Origin: Pseudomonadota bacterium
Lineage (GTDB): Bacteria > Desulfobacterota > Desulfobulbia > Desulfobulbales > Desulfocapsaceae
Length of the DNA stretch: 42,495 nucleotides
Reading direction: 5' to 3'
NCBI GenBank assembly: GCA_018820855.1
Contig: JAHJNL010000004.1
Location: forward strand, 1 to 42,495
The notes under the pieces were generated by a model, which was given only the letters and a program-made list of their open reading frames with translations, ran no database searches and was not told the DNA's origin. Positions 1 through 9,043 of the stretch are shown one piece after another; positions within the stretch are counted from its first letter, which is position 1, and every line of letters starts with the position of its first letter. Position numbers and translations under genes: made by a program.

Positions 1-380
1 GCATAGGCATAATTACGGTTATCCTGCTCATTCTGAGACGAATGCATCTCCGGATCGTCGGCGGTTATGACAACCAATCCTCCACGACCACCTGTATAGG
101 AAGCGGTAAAGAGCGGATCGGCAGCCACGTTGACGCCCACATGCTTCATGGTAGCCAGTGCCCGAACTCCGGCAAAAGAGGCGCCGATGGCAACTTCAAG
201 GCCAACCTTTTCATTGGGGGCCCATTCAGTATACACACCTTCATACCTGGAAAGATTTTCCATGATCTCTGTGGATGGCGTCCCGGGATACCCCGAGGCC
301 ACTTTTACCCCTGCCTCGTAGGCAGCCAGGGCAATGGCCTCGTTTCCGGACATCCAGAGTGGATTGCTGCTTTTCGTCAC
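1..380 (-). CDS. iorA: Indolepyruvate:ferredoxin oxidoreductase alpha subunit, 5' part only
   Basis: The gene runs off the left edge, so only about the first 126 codons are present. The protein begins [20 protein letters not shown] and continues through [13 protein letters not shown] and [18 protein letters not shown]. This is the pyrimidine-binding domain typical of IorA, the thiamine-diphosphate subunit that oxidatively decarboxylates arylpyruvates and passes electrons to ferredoxin. The start is GTG at 380, chosen because AGGTG sits five bases upstream and the conserved [10 protein letters not shown] block follows at once. A beta subunit (iorB) would be expected beyond the window. The gene follows the FG-GAP gene on the same strand after 59 bases. 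A role in anaerobic amino-acid metabolism is family knowledge. Confidence 0.9.
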   Translation of the reverse strand, partial: MTKSSNPLWMSGNEAIALAAYEAGVKVASGYPGTPSTEIMENLSRYEGVYTEWAPNEKVGLEVAIGASFAGVRALATMKHVGVNVAADPLFTASYTGGRGGLVVITADDPEMHSSQNEQDNRNYAY

Positions 381-439
381 ATTTTCACCTGTATCTATTC
401 ATTAATAAAAAGAATATCTGCCACAGAGACAGTTCTTAT

Positions 440-2137
440 TTATTTACTGTCTTCTTCTGTTTTGGCCTTGAACGGATAGATCAACAGTGTCGAGGTGTCG
501 CCGCTGAGCATGTTCATAACCCCGCCCTGAGTCACCACACCCACATAGAGCCTGTCCTCACCATCCTCAGTTTTATGATGTTGGGATTCCAATTCATAAT
601 CCACCACATAGCCATCTATACGCTTTGTCTGCCAGATCTCTTCCAGGCCCAGACCGTTCCACTTCAGTCCCATGGCTGTACCATAAGGGAAAGTCTGCAC
701 CTCTCGAACCACAGTGGTCAGGGTGGAGGCATTTTTATTCAGGATTACATCATCAATCCCGTCCTGATCCATGTCTTTGATGATAATTCGGGAAGGAACC
801 CAGATCTTCAGGAACTGCTCCCCTTTCCCATCAGTTAATTCATCGAAGTCTCTGGAGGTAGGTCTGTTAAGAAGATTCTCACCACCGACAAAGCGTTTTG
901 TTGCTCCGTAATATTCCTGGCTCTTCCACAGCATCTTGCCACCGGGCTCCATGACCCGCAGCTTGCTGAACTCATCCAGGACCACAATTTCCCAGTCACT
1001 GTCACCATCGAGATCACCGATGGCAAAATTAAAGATCACCAGGGTCTCAGGTAACGGTAACACCTCGTCAACAACCAGTTTATCACCGTCCTGTATGAGG
1101 CTGTAGAGGGGTCCGCCAATGGCCTTGGCATTTTTACCTGATCTCTGCCCGGCAAGGATGGTTCCAAAACCCGGCACCATAAGCGGACGGATATAAAATC
1201 TGGCCTGCGCAAAAAGGGTCGTCAGCTCTGTCCCGTTCCATTCCAACCCCCATGAACCAGGTGTGCTGGTATCTGCGGCACTGACATAGATTTCAGACTT
1301 TCCGTTATTATTCAGGTCCGCCACATTCACAGCGTGAATCTTGTAACGGGCAGGAAGTTTGGTCTTGGCAAACTCATTAAGGCGGTTGTTGTTAAGGTGG
1401 TACGCCGTGACATATTGCCTGTCAGCCATGACCACGTCCAGAATGCCATCACCATCCACATCCCCCACTGCCATTGCTTCCAGGGCAAGATCCACATTGG
1501 AGGCCTTAACAAAGCGCTGACCGCCATCTATCCATTTACTTGAAGCACCACCATAATTTCCACCGCTCTTCATGTAGGTTCTATCAGGATGGGCGGTTTC
1601 ATAAGGACTTGCTGCTGGTTCATCGGCGCGCACTGCTGCATATTTTGCCGGACGTTTTTTACCAAAAACACCTGCTGCCACATCCCAGGACAGAGAGTCG
1701 ATGGCACTCATCACCTCTCCTTCGGAAGTGGCAGTGGCATAGAATGTTTCACTTTCGTTTTTTGCTGTCGAATAAACCTTGGCATCAAAGCTCATTCCGC
1801 CTCCCAGGGCCGTCACAGAACCATACATGAGATAATCAGCACCCACTTTTTTCGTGAATTCTGCCACCTTATCAGCAGCGAGAGAACCGCCGCTCGCCTT
1901 CAGAGCCGCATCCACCTTAGCCTTGTCGACGACAGCAATACCTGCTTCTGCCGAAAGCCTGCTGATCAGCATTTCCCTCATCCCTTCACGAAGGTAACTC
2001 ATATCCTTGGCACTATTGATGGTAAAAGGCAAAAAGGCCATCTCAGCCTGTTTTTCGGAGGCCTTGGCTATGCCTGAAGACGGCAGCCACACCAGACAGC
2101 AAAGACACAAAACCAGTCGCATCATGTTTTTTTTCAT
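440..2137 (-). CDS. Secreted FG-GAP/VCBS repeat protein with TolB/FlgO-like N-terminal domain
   Basis: The protein has about 565 residues. An N-terminal signal peptide (MKKNMMRLVLCLCC..., probable cleavage after AKA) points to export. Residues about 30-165 (MAFLPFTINSAKDMSYLREG, then an ADYLMYGSV stretch) resemble the TolB-N/FlgO/CsgG-like fold of outer-membrane-associated proteins. The rest holds at least four FG-GAP-type repeats with calcium-loop-like cores: GDVDGDGILDVV, ADLNNNGKSEI, GDLDGDSDWEIV and KDMDQDGIDDVI. These suggest a beta-propeller. I prefer the ATG at 2137 over the one at 2149 because it gives a normal signal peptide and has GAG upstream. The substrate or partner is unknown. 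A cell-surface or periplasmic scaffold role is inference. Confidence 0.75.
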   Translation of the reverse strand: MKKNMMRLVLCLCCLVWLPSSGIAKASEKQAEMAFLPFTINSAKDMSYLREGMREMLISRLSAEAGIAVVDKAKVDAALKASGGSLAADKVAEFTKKVGADYLMYGSVTALGGGMSFDAKVYSTAKNESETFYATATSEGEVMSAIDSLSWDVAAGVFGKKRPAKYAAVRADEPAASPYETAHPDRTYMKSGGNYGGASSKWIDGGQRFVKASNVDLALEAMAVGDVDGDGILDVVMADRQYVTAYHLNNNRLNEFAKTKLPARYKIHAVNVADLNNNGKSEIYVSAADTSTPGSWGLEWNGTELTTLFAQARFYIRPLMVPGFGTILAGQRSGKNAKAIGGPLYSLIQDGDKLVVDEVLPLPETLVIFNFAIGDLDGDSDWEIVVLDEFSKLRVMEPGGKMLWKSQEYYGATKRFVGGENLLNRPTSRDFDELTDGKGEQFLKIWVPSRIIIKDMDQDGIDDVILNKNASTLTTVVREVQTFPYGTAMGLKWNGLGLEEIWQTKRIDGYVVDYELESQHHKTEDGEDRLYVGVVTQGGVMNMLSGDTSTLLIYPFKAKTEEDSK

Positions 2138-2508
2138 AATTGATCTCATTGGTTAGAACGGTTAACTGCAACAGAGGCATTTTTCTTGACGCCCGACACC
2201 TCTCTTAGAATCGCATCTGTTCGACAAAAGACTGTCAAACTACCCTGAAAACCGACCATCAAGCAAGGTTTTTTTCAGAACAGCCAGTTGTAAATTCATT
2301 TGATTTTCCTCTTTCACTTCCTCTCTGTCAATTTCATTTTTTATTGAATTTTCCTCTCAAAGCTTCTCCCTGCATATGCACCACATATTTTCTAAACAAT
2401 TAAGTAACCATGCCGATTCTCCTAGAAAAAGATAGGTAAGTTTTCAATTAATTGTCAAAAAAAACTTGACTGAAAGTAACTTCAACAGTATCAAATGCAG
2501 AAGCAAAA
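2138..2508. other. Divergent intergenic region
   Basis: This AT-rich 371-base stretch separates the minus-strand FG-GAP gene from the plus-strand regulator remnant. I see no coding region. It must hold the promoter of the FG-GAP gene, which I could not place with confidence. A plausible plus-strand promoter at its right end is listed separately. Confidence 0.6.
2466..2494 (+). promoter_or_regulatory. Possible promoter with operator-like repeat before the TetR remnant and SulP gene
   Basis: TTGACT at 2466-2471 and TATCAA at 2489-2494 are 17 bases apart, a sigma-70-like arrangement just ahead of the ATG at 2509. The imperfect palindrome TGAAAGTAACTTCA (2471-2484) overlaps it and could be a relic operator for the adjacent TetR-type protein. 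Both assignments are inference from pattern. Confidence 0.35.
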
Positions 2509-2947
2509 ATGAATGTGCAGTCAGTCAGCACAGGCAACCTTCCACTAAGAGCAATGCAACCCCCACGTTCCAGAAAAGAATCCATCCTGCAAACTGCCAC
2601 CCGATTTTTTTCTGAGAAATGTCCCCGGGATACCTCCATGAGCGAGACCACCAAGATTACCAGTGTCGCTGACGGAGCAATTTTCTATCATTTCAAGACC
2701 GAGGGTGAGCTATTATTGCTTGCTATAGTGAAAAACTTCACGGAAGGGATCGTCAGGAAGCTGCACAGTAAAAAGCAGGCAAGCCTTCTCTTTTTTACTA
2801 GTGTGGATGGTCTGCTTCGATTGGAAACATATAATCTCTACAGGGCTGGTCCTCTAATAACGACCTTGTCGTTGCATGCTGACAAGCAGGTAACAAGAAA
2901 CGAAGCCCATTTTTATCAACCTACAATAACAAAAGAGTCCACTCACT
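2509..2947 (+). pseudogene. Decayed or truncated TetR/AcrR-family regulator
   Basis: Residues about 20-80 match the TetR DNA-binding domain: RKESILQTATRFF, then SMSETTKITSVADGAIFYHF, then a LLLLAIVKNF segment. After residue about 90 the family resemblance fades. Only a fragment (TSVDGLLRLETYNLYRAG) recalls the start of the ligand-binding domain, and no full domain follows. The frame stays open through the start of the SulP gene and only ends at 3216, an out-of-frame overlap of about 270 bases that is unlikely to be real coding sequence. A functional TetR protein is normally about 190-210 residues. I read this as a remnant that lost its C-terminal domain by deletion or frameshift. A short DNA-binding-only protein is the alternative. 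Confidence 0.6.
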
Positions 2948-5107
2948 ATGATCCTTGCAAAAATTTTCCCATTCTTACTCTGGTTCAAGGGGTACAAGCT
3001 GGAGGAATTCAAGCTGGACCTGATGGCCGGTATTACGGTTGCACTGGTTCTGATCCCTCAGTCCATGGCCTATGCGCAACTGGCCGGCCTTCCCGCTTAT
3101 TACGGCCTTTATGCCGCTTTTCTTCCACCCATGGTGGCGGCACTCTTTGGCTCCAGTCGGCAACTGGGTACCGGCCCGGTGGCCGTTGTTTCTCTCATGT
3201 CGGCAGCATCCCTTGAACCATTGGCCACGGCCGGGTCTCCTGAATTCATCGCCTACTCTATCGTCCTGGCTCTGGTTGTCGGTATCTTCCAGTTCTCCCT
3301 TGGTGTATTGCGACTGGGAATGGTGGTTAATTTCCTCTCCCATCCGGTCATCAACGGATTTACCAATGCTGCAGCCATTATCATTGCCTCGTCTCAGTTC
3401 TCCAAATTTTTTGGAGTCTATGTGGACAAGGCGCCTCATCACTATGAAACCATGACACGGGTTTTCCAGGCAGCAATGGACTACACCCATATCCCCACCC
3501 TTGCCTACGGCATCAGTGCCGTGGTCATCATGGTCACCTTAAGAAAGATCAACCCAAAAATCCCCAGTGTACTGGTCGCTGTTGCCATCACCACCCTGAT
3601 CTCGTACTTTACCGGCTTCAACAACGATGCCTATGTTCCTGTTTCTGCAATCCAATACCCTGGTATCGAAGCAAAAATACACGAGTATAACGAGATCACA
3701 ACACAGATCAACACACATGGCGAAGAGCGTGCCAAACTCGGTAATGCTGTCGATGAACTGCGCAAATTGGAATCAGGCAGCCATGGTGGAGGTCCTTCTG
3801 TGGAACGCCTCAACCTTGAGAACGAAATAAACATCCTGACCGTTCTCATGAATCAGGGCAAAGAGGAAGCACACCTGCTCCGCTCAGATCTCAGGCATCT
3901 GAAATTTGAAGCGGTCAAAGAGGGAGAGACCTACACCTTTTACCCAAAAGAAAGCATCCCTGCTGACGTCAAGACCGATGGCCATACATGGCGCCTCAAG
4001 ATGAAAAACGCTGTCCTTGACACCGACAAACTGAGTATGATGGGCGGCGGTGCCATTGTCGGCAAAATCCCTGAAGGATTGCCGACCTTGGCAATGCCCG
4101 ACCTGACGGTCAAAAGCTTTTTCAAACTGCTGCCCACTGCGATTATTATCTCCCTGCTTGGTTTCATGGAAGCCATTGCCATTGCCAAGGCCATGGCTGC
4201 CAAGACCGGTCAGAAGCTTGACCCCAACCAGGAGCTCATTGGTCAGGGCCTGGCCAATATACTGGGATCTGTCGGATCCAGTTATGCGGTTTCCGGTTCA
4301 TTTTCCCGTTCAGCAGTCAATCTGCAGGCAGGGGCGGTCTCCGGCATCTCGTCCGTGGTTACTTCCCTGATGGTGGTTCTGACCCTGCTCTTTTTCACCC
4401 CCCTGCTCTATCATCTGCCCCAGGCCACCCTGGCTGCAGTTATCATGATGGCCGTTATCGGACTCATCAATATCAAAGGATTTATCCACTCCTATAAGGC
4501 CCAATGGTACGACGGTGTCATCTCCATCCTCAGCTTTCTGGTGACCCTGTACTTTGCCCCGCATCTTGACAAGGGCATCATGGTCGGATTTGTCCTGTCC
4601 ATGGGCGTATTCCTCTACAAATCCATGCGCCCTGTTGTGGCCGAGCTTTCCATGGACGAAGACAAGGCCCTCAAGAATGCAGAGCATTATCGTCTCAAAG
4701 GCTGCCGTCATATCTCGGTGGTTCGCTTTGACGGTGCCCTGTTTTTTGCCAATGCCAGCTATCTCGATGAACAGGTGGCCAAATTCAGAACCGAGCGCCC
4801 GGAGCTCCGTTACATCCTGCTTGATGCCAAAGGGATCAATGAGATGGATGCCTCAGGTGAGGAAGCCCTGGCGATGATCGTTGATCGCCTGCGAGCAGCA
4901 GGACTCGGATTTGCCATGTGTGGTGTCAAAGGCCAGGTCATTGCCGTCATGGAACGGACCCACCTGCTGGGTAAGATCGGCATGGAAAATATGTACCCGG
5001 ACACTAAAACTGCCGTTGCCGACATCATCACCAAGGTCCATACAAACAGTGATCTGCCTGAAGAAGGCTGTAAGAACTGTCCGTTGACCAAATATATCCC
5101 GGCTTAA
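2948..5107 (+). CDS. SulP-family inorganic anion transporter with STAS domain and extra internal domain
   Basis: The protein has 719 residues. The start carries the SulP signature (LIPQSMAYAQLAGLPAYYGLYA, about residues 36-57) followed by many hydrophobic segments. The C-terminal 150 residues form a cytoplasmic STAS domain (RFDGALFFANASYLDE, then LLDAKGINEMDASG). Family members move sulfate, bicarbonate or other anions with H+ or Na+; the substrate here cannot be told from sequence, though sulfate would suit a sulfate reducer. Residues about 228-368 are hydrophilic, partly heptad-like and rich in charge. They sit between the first transmembrane bundle and the conserved VGKIPEGLP motif, where ordinary SulP proteins have only a short linker. 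The ATG at 2948 has only a weak Shine-Dalgarno. A strong terminator follows. Confidence 0.88.
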   Translation: MILAKIFPFLLWFKGYKLEEFKLDLMAGITVALVLIPQSMAYAQLAGLPAYYGLYAAFLPPMVAALFGSSRQLGTGPVAVVSLMSAASLEPLATAGSPEFIAYSIVLALVVGIFQFSLGVLRLGMVVNFLSHPVINGFTNAAAIIIASSQFSKFFGVYVDKAPHHYETMTRVFQAAMDYTHIPTLAYGISAVVIMVTLRKINPKIPSVLVAVAITTLISYFTGFNNDAYVPVSAIQYPGIEAKIHEYNEITTQINTHGEERAKLGNAVDELRKLESGSHGGGPSVERLNLENEINILTVLMNQGKEEAHLLRSDLRHLKFEAVKEGETYTFYPKESIPADVKTDGHTWRLKMKNAVLDTDKLSMMGGGAIVGKIPEGLPTLAMPDLTVKSFFKLLPTAIIISLLGFMEAIAIAKAMAAKTGQKLDPNQELIGQGLANILGSVGSSYAVSGSFSRSAVNLQAGAVSGISSVVTSLMVVLTLLFFTPLLYHLPQATLAAVIMMAVIGLINIKGFIHSYKAQWYDGVISILSFLVTLYFAPHLDKGIMVGFVLSMGVFLYKSMRPVVAELSMDEDKALKNAEHYRLKGCRHISVVRFDGALFFANASYLDEQVAKFRTERPELRYILLDAKGINEMDASGEEALAMIVDRLRAAGLGFAMCGVKGQVIAVMERTHLLGKIGMENMYPDTKTAVADIITKVHTNSDLPEEGCKNCPLTKYIPA

Positions 5108-5130
5108 CGCGCCTGGTTTTGTTATCACAA

Positions 5131-5168
5131 AAAAAGGCCGCTCACCCATTTGGGTGAGCGGCCTTTTT
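5131..5168. terminator. Bidirectional rho-independent terminator after the SulP gene
   Basis: GGCCGCTCACCC pairs with GGGTGAGCGGCC across a small loop. An A-run precedes and a T-run follows, so it can end transcripts in both directions: from the SulP gene on the plus strand and from the HDOD-GGDEF gene on the minus strand. Confidence 0.88.
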
Positions 5169-5380
5169 TTGGTTTGAAGCAAGAGATGCATGCCGATAAT
5201 AAGAAAAAATCATTGAACAAGAGGTATCAAAGCACAAAAGCAATAGCCCCCTCAAAACGACAGGCATAGCAAAGCTCTCTGAACAATCACCCGGCATTTA
5301 CAGACATAAGATTTTCTGAGATACTGCCAGCGAAAGCTGACATTTCACAGCTGATACTTAACTGACCCGGCTCCTTCCTC

Positions 5381-6886
5381 TCACGCTGTTCCCAGTTCCA
5401 CCCTGTTCCGCCCATTTTGTTTGGCTCTGTACAAGGCCTGATCACTGCACTCAATAAGTGCTGTACGGCTCATTACCGACTTACCCAGATCGCTGGCAGC
5501 AATTCCTATACTCATTGTAACAGAAATAAATTGCCCGTTATATTCAATCTGTTTCTGCTCAATTCCTCTGCGTAGACGCTGAGCAAGCAACTTTGCGCCG
5601 TGAGCACCGGTTTCAGGCAGAACAACAGCAAACTCCTCTCCGCCATAACGGGCAACGAAGTCACATTGGCGCACAAGGGAGACAAGTACACGACTCACCT
5701 CTTGCAGCACATGGTCACCGGCAAGATGCCCGTAGTTGTCATTGACCTTTTTGAAAAAATCAATATCCAAAATCAGCAGGGCAAGGGGGTGCTTGTAGCG
5801 GCCGGACCGTTCCAGTTCTACCTCCAGCACCTCCTGAAAATATCTATGATTGTAGAGACCGGTCAGACCATCGTGCAAGGCAAGTTCACGCAGACTGTCA
5901 TTTGCCTGTTTCAACTCCGTGGCAAGTTTCTCAGCACTCTGTTTAGCCTGCTTCAGTTCAAGAACGATCTGCTCATAAGAGAAATTCAGTCGGCCCAGCT
6001 CATCATTGGCCTCCTGCATGATCTGCGAAAAGGGTTTAATTTCTCCTGGATCGATGGCAAACAGGTCCAGAATCTCACGGGCCCTCTCACCGACGGTGTC
6101 AATCAAAGAATCTATCTGCACGTCAGTAAGCTGCCAACTCTCAGCCAGACCGGAATGCACATCTGTTGATTTACTGTTACTGCGCACCCCATGATACATC
6201 GCTGAAATCTTATCAGCAAAACCGAGCACCATTGCCGCCTGCCTATACTTTGCATCCGGCGCCCCGACATGATGGAAACGGATAGGTTGGCAGATCGAAT
6301 CAGGCAGATTCCAGGATTTAAGAAAAAGACAACCTATCTCAGCATGATCATGGCCAAATTGATTTTTCTCAGTTGCAGAGACACTTTTCCCGCTTACGCG
6401 CTTATCATCCAAAACCGTGGCGTAGCCACTGGGATCGGAAAGAAAGAGAATCAGTACCCCAATATCCTGTAATAAGGCAGAGACAAAGATATCCTGATCT
6501 TTATAGGAAATTCTTTCTCCCAGAACTTCTGCAGCAACAGCCGCAGTAATAGCCCGCCGCCAAAAAAGATTCAGGTCAAAACTGCCGTGGGGTACATCCT
6601 GAAAGTCCTGAACAATTGCAAATGAAAGGGCTATATTTTTCAGGGCATCAGTCCCGATCAGGGCTGTAGCCTGTGAAAGAGAGTTGACAGGTTGCAGGAG
6701 TCCGTAAAGAGAGGAATTAGTAATTTTCAGGATGCGTGCACTCAAGGCAGGATCTGCGGATATAATCCGAGCCAGCTCATCAAAAGAATTTTCCTGTTGT
6801 TGAACTGCCTCAAGAATTTTTAAGGCAATGGCAGGTGGTGATGGCAGCCTGCACTTTTCATCGAAAAAATCCTGTAAGCTGGCCAT
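5381..6886 (-). CDS. HDOD-GGDEF diguanylate cyclase
   Basis: The protein has 501 residues and no membrane segment. An HDOD domain occupies about residues 10-210 (LPSPPAIALKILEAV, then ITNSSLYGLLQPVNSLSQA). A coiled-coil linker runs from about 285 to 335, followed by a GGDEF domain at about 335-500. The active-site loop is GGEEF at 415-419, and an RxxD inhibitory site (RQCD, 406-409) lies five residues before it. This predicts an active cyclase making c-di-GMP from two GTP with product feedback. The HDOD part probably acts as a regulatory or docking module. The ATG at 6886 has GGGAG and AGGTG upstream. The gene stands alone, between a terminator and a 183-base gap. Confidence 0.9.
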   Translation of the reverse strand: MASLQDFFDEKCRLPSPPAIALKILEAVQQQENSFDELARIISADPALSARILKITNSSLYGLLQPVNSLSQATALIGTDALKNIALSFAIVQDFQDVPHGSFDLNLFWRRAITAAVAAEVLGERISYKDQDIFVSALLQDIGVLILFLSDPSGYATVLDDKRVSGKSVSATEKNQFGHDHAEIGCLFLKSWNLPDSICQPIRFHHVGAPDAKYRQAAMVLGFADKISAMYHGVRSNSKSTDVHSGLAESWQLTDVQIDSLIDTVGERAREILDLFAIDPGEIKPFSQIMQEANDELGRLNFSYEQIVLELKQAKQSAEKLATELKQANDSLRELALHDGLTGLYNHRYFQEVLEVELERSGRYKHPLALLILDIDFFKKVNDNYGHLAGDHVLQEVSRVLVSLVRQCDFVARYGGEEFAVVLPETGAHGAKLLAQRLRRGIEQKQIEYNGQFISVTMSIGIAASDLGKSVMSRTALIECSDQALYRAKQNGRNRVELGTA

Positions 6887-7069
6887 ACACCTGCTCTCCC
6901 TGGTAACTATTAAAAAAAATATCCCTATGAATTCAGCACACTCTACTCATCAATAGCACACTAAGACGAGAAGAACCAGGCAAAGATTTGTCCCTTCTTT
7001 GAGAGTTGCAGAGAATGGAACCGTAGATATAAAAACTTTTAACTTTGCTTTGCTACGTTTCCAAGCACT

Positions 7070-9043
7070 CTACTCTTCCTCCAGCCTTTCTATTTCTCCC
7101 TGCGCGGTTTCCCACTTTTCATACCAGTGCTCGAGCCTGCTGACACATTCATCATAGTCATGAGACGTTGCTGTCCAGGCCTTCTGGTCCTGATAAAGAT
7201 CCGGATCGGCCATGAGGGCTTCAAGCTCTATCTTTTCATTTTCGAGCTTCTCCACCTGTTTTTCTGCCTCTTCAGCCTTCTTCTTCCAGGGACCTATCTT
7301 TCGGTTGCGTTCCTTGCGATCGTGAGCCTCCTGCTTCCGTTTTTCCTTGCGCGACCCTTGTGAATGCGGGGTATCCTCTTTTGGCGAGGATGAAGAAACA
7401 CTTTCCTTTTTCTCCGTACTCTCCTGCTCAGCTGCTTCGCCCTCTATCTTCTGCAGATAGTCACTGATATTCCCCTCATACACAGCAACCCGACCGTCCT
7501 TCACCTCCACCACCTTATTAACAAAACTGTCAAGGAAGTAGCGGTTATGAGAAACCACCAGGACAAACCCGTCATACTGGGCCATGGCCTCCTGCAGCAC
7601 CTCCTGGGAACTCATGTCCAGATGGTTGGTGGGCTCATCCAGGAGCATGCAGTTGGCTGGCGTGGCAATCATCTTGGCCAGGGCCAATCGACTCTTTTCC
7701 CCACCGGAGAGAACCGAAACCTTTTTATCCACCTCTTCCCCCCGGAAGAGGAAGGCACCCAGCAGGGAGCGTATCCGTGTGACAGGCATATCTTTGACAG
7801 AAAGTGACAGGGTCTCCAGAGCAGTGAGCGAGGGTGAGAGTTCCTGGGCCTGATGCTGCCCAAAGTAGGAAAGTTGGACATTGTACCCCAGCTTCACCTC
7901 ACCCGAATCCATGGGAATAACACCACTGATAATCTTGAGCAACGTCGATTTTCCTGCCCCATTCACTCCAACCATGGCCACCTTGTCACCGCGCTGAAAC
8001 TGAAAGCTCACATCTTTAAACACATCCTTTCCGGCAAAGGACTTGTACAAGTGCTCTACCTGGAGCACATCCCTGCCCGAGGCCGGAGCCGGTGGAAAGC
8101 TGAAACGGATCTGTCTGTCCTCATCCCCAATTTCGATCAGATCCATCTTTTCCAGCTGCTTGACACGGCTCTGCACCTGTTTAGCCTTAGTGGATTTTGA
8201 GCGAAACCGATCGACAAATCGCATGGTCTGCTTGATCTGTGCCTGCTGATTGTCATAAGCGGCTTTCTCGATGGTTCGGCGTTCTGCCTTTTCCTTCTCA
8301 TAATAGGAATAGTTGCCCTTATAGATCGACAGCCTTCCTTGACTCAGCTCCCAGGTAGTCGTGGTCACCTTGTCTAGAAAAGTCCGGTCATGGGAAATAA
8401 TGACCATAGCTCCCTTGTAGGAGCGGAGAAAATCCTCCACCCAGGTGAGCGAACTGAGATCCAGATGATTGGTGGGTTCGTCAAGGAGAAGAAGCGAAGG
8501 CGCGGCCAGCAGCATCTTGGCCAGCATCAGACGCATGATCCAGCCGCCGGAAAAAGAAGAGGCCGGTTTGTCCATATCATCCTGGTGAAAGCCCAGGCCC
8601 AACAGGATTTTTTCAATCCGGGCCCGCATGGTATAGATACCGCTTCCCTCCAGGCGATGCTGGATTTCCCCCTGCCGCTGCAGCATCTGGGCAAACTCTT
8701 CCGACTGATGATCCACCGAAGCAAGATCCTGATGCAGACGGTCTGCCTCCTTCTGCAACTCCAGCAATTCGGCAAAGGCACTCTCCGCCTCTTCATACAG
8801 GGTCTGACCTGATACCAGGGCACTGGACTCCTGGGGAAGATAGGCCACGCTAAAATACTTTGCCCGACTGAGAACTCCGTCATCGCAGGTACTGACCCCT
8901 GCCATAATTTTGAGCAAGGTTGATTTCCCGGCTCCGTTGACCCCCAGCAGTCCGATGCGGTTTCCCTCGTGAACCTGGACCGAAAGGTCTTTAAACAGGT
9001 GTTTTTCTCCGTAACGGACATCCAGATGATTAAGCGATAACAT
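7070..9043 (-). CDS. ABC-F family ATPase (translation-type, Uup/YheS-like)
   Basis: The protein has 657 residues with two ATP-binding cassettes and no membrane segments. The first has Walker A GVNGAGKST (34-42) and signature SFSGGW. The second has GVNGAGKST again, signature SVLSGGEKSR and Walker B LLLDEPTNHLD. A basic linker with many K and R residues joins them, as in ABC-F proteins that bind the ribosomal E site. The last 110 residues are highly charged and heptad-like, resembling the C-terminal coiled coil of Uup. A role in relieving stalled ribosomes is family knowledge; the exact subgroup is uncertain. Its start overlaps the upstream radical SAM gene by 14 bases, so translation is probably coupled. 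Confidence 0.9.
   Translation of the reverse strand: MLSLNHLDVRYGEKHLFKDLSVQVHEGNRIGLLGVNGAGKSTLLKIMAGVSTCDDGVLSRAKYFSVAYLPQESSALVSGQTLYEEAESAFAELLELQKEADRLHQDLASVDHQSEEFAQMLQRQGEIQHRLEGSGIYTMRARIEKILLGLGFHQDDMDKPASSFSGGWIMRLMLAKMLLAAPSLLLLDEPTNHLDLSSLTWVEDFLRSYKGAMVIISHDRTFLDKVTTTTWELSQGRLSIYKGNYSYYEKEKAERRTIEKAAYDNQQAQIKQTMRFVDRFRSKSTKAKQVQSRVKQLEKMDLIEIGDEDRQIRFSFPPAPASGRDVLQVEHLYKSFAGKDVFKDVSFQFQRGDKVAMVGVNGAGKSTLLKIISGVIPMDSGEVKLGYNVQLSYFGQHQAQELSPSLTALETLSLSVKDMPVTRIRSLLGAFLFRGEEVDKKVSVLSGGEKSRLALAKMIATPANCMLLDEPTNHLDMSSQEVLQEAMAQYDGFVLVVSHNRYFLDSFVNKVVEVKDGRVAVYEGNISDYLQKIEGEAAEQESTEKKESVSSSSPKEDTPHSQGSRKEKRKQEAHDRKERNRKIGPWKKKAEEAEKQVEKLENEKIELEALMADPDLYQDQKAWTATSHDYDECVSRLEHWYEKWETAQGEIERLEEE

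Noticed and set aside
42-479. Plus-strand frame over the start of iorA
   Set aside because: The minus strand encodes a clear IorA N-terminus with its own ribosome site; the plus frame has no domain.
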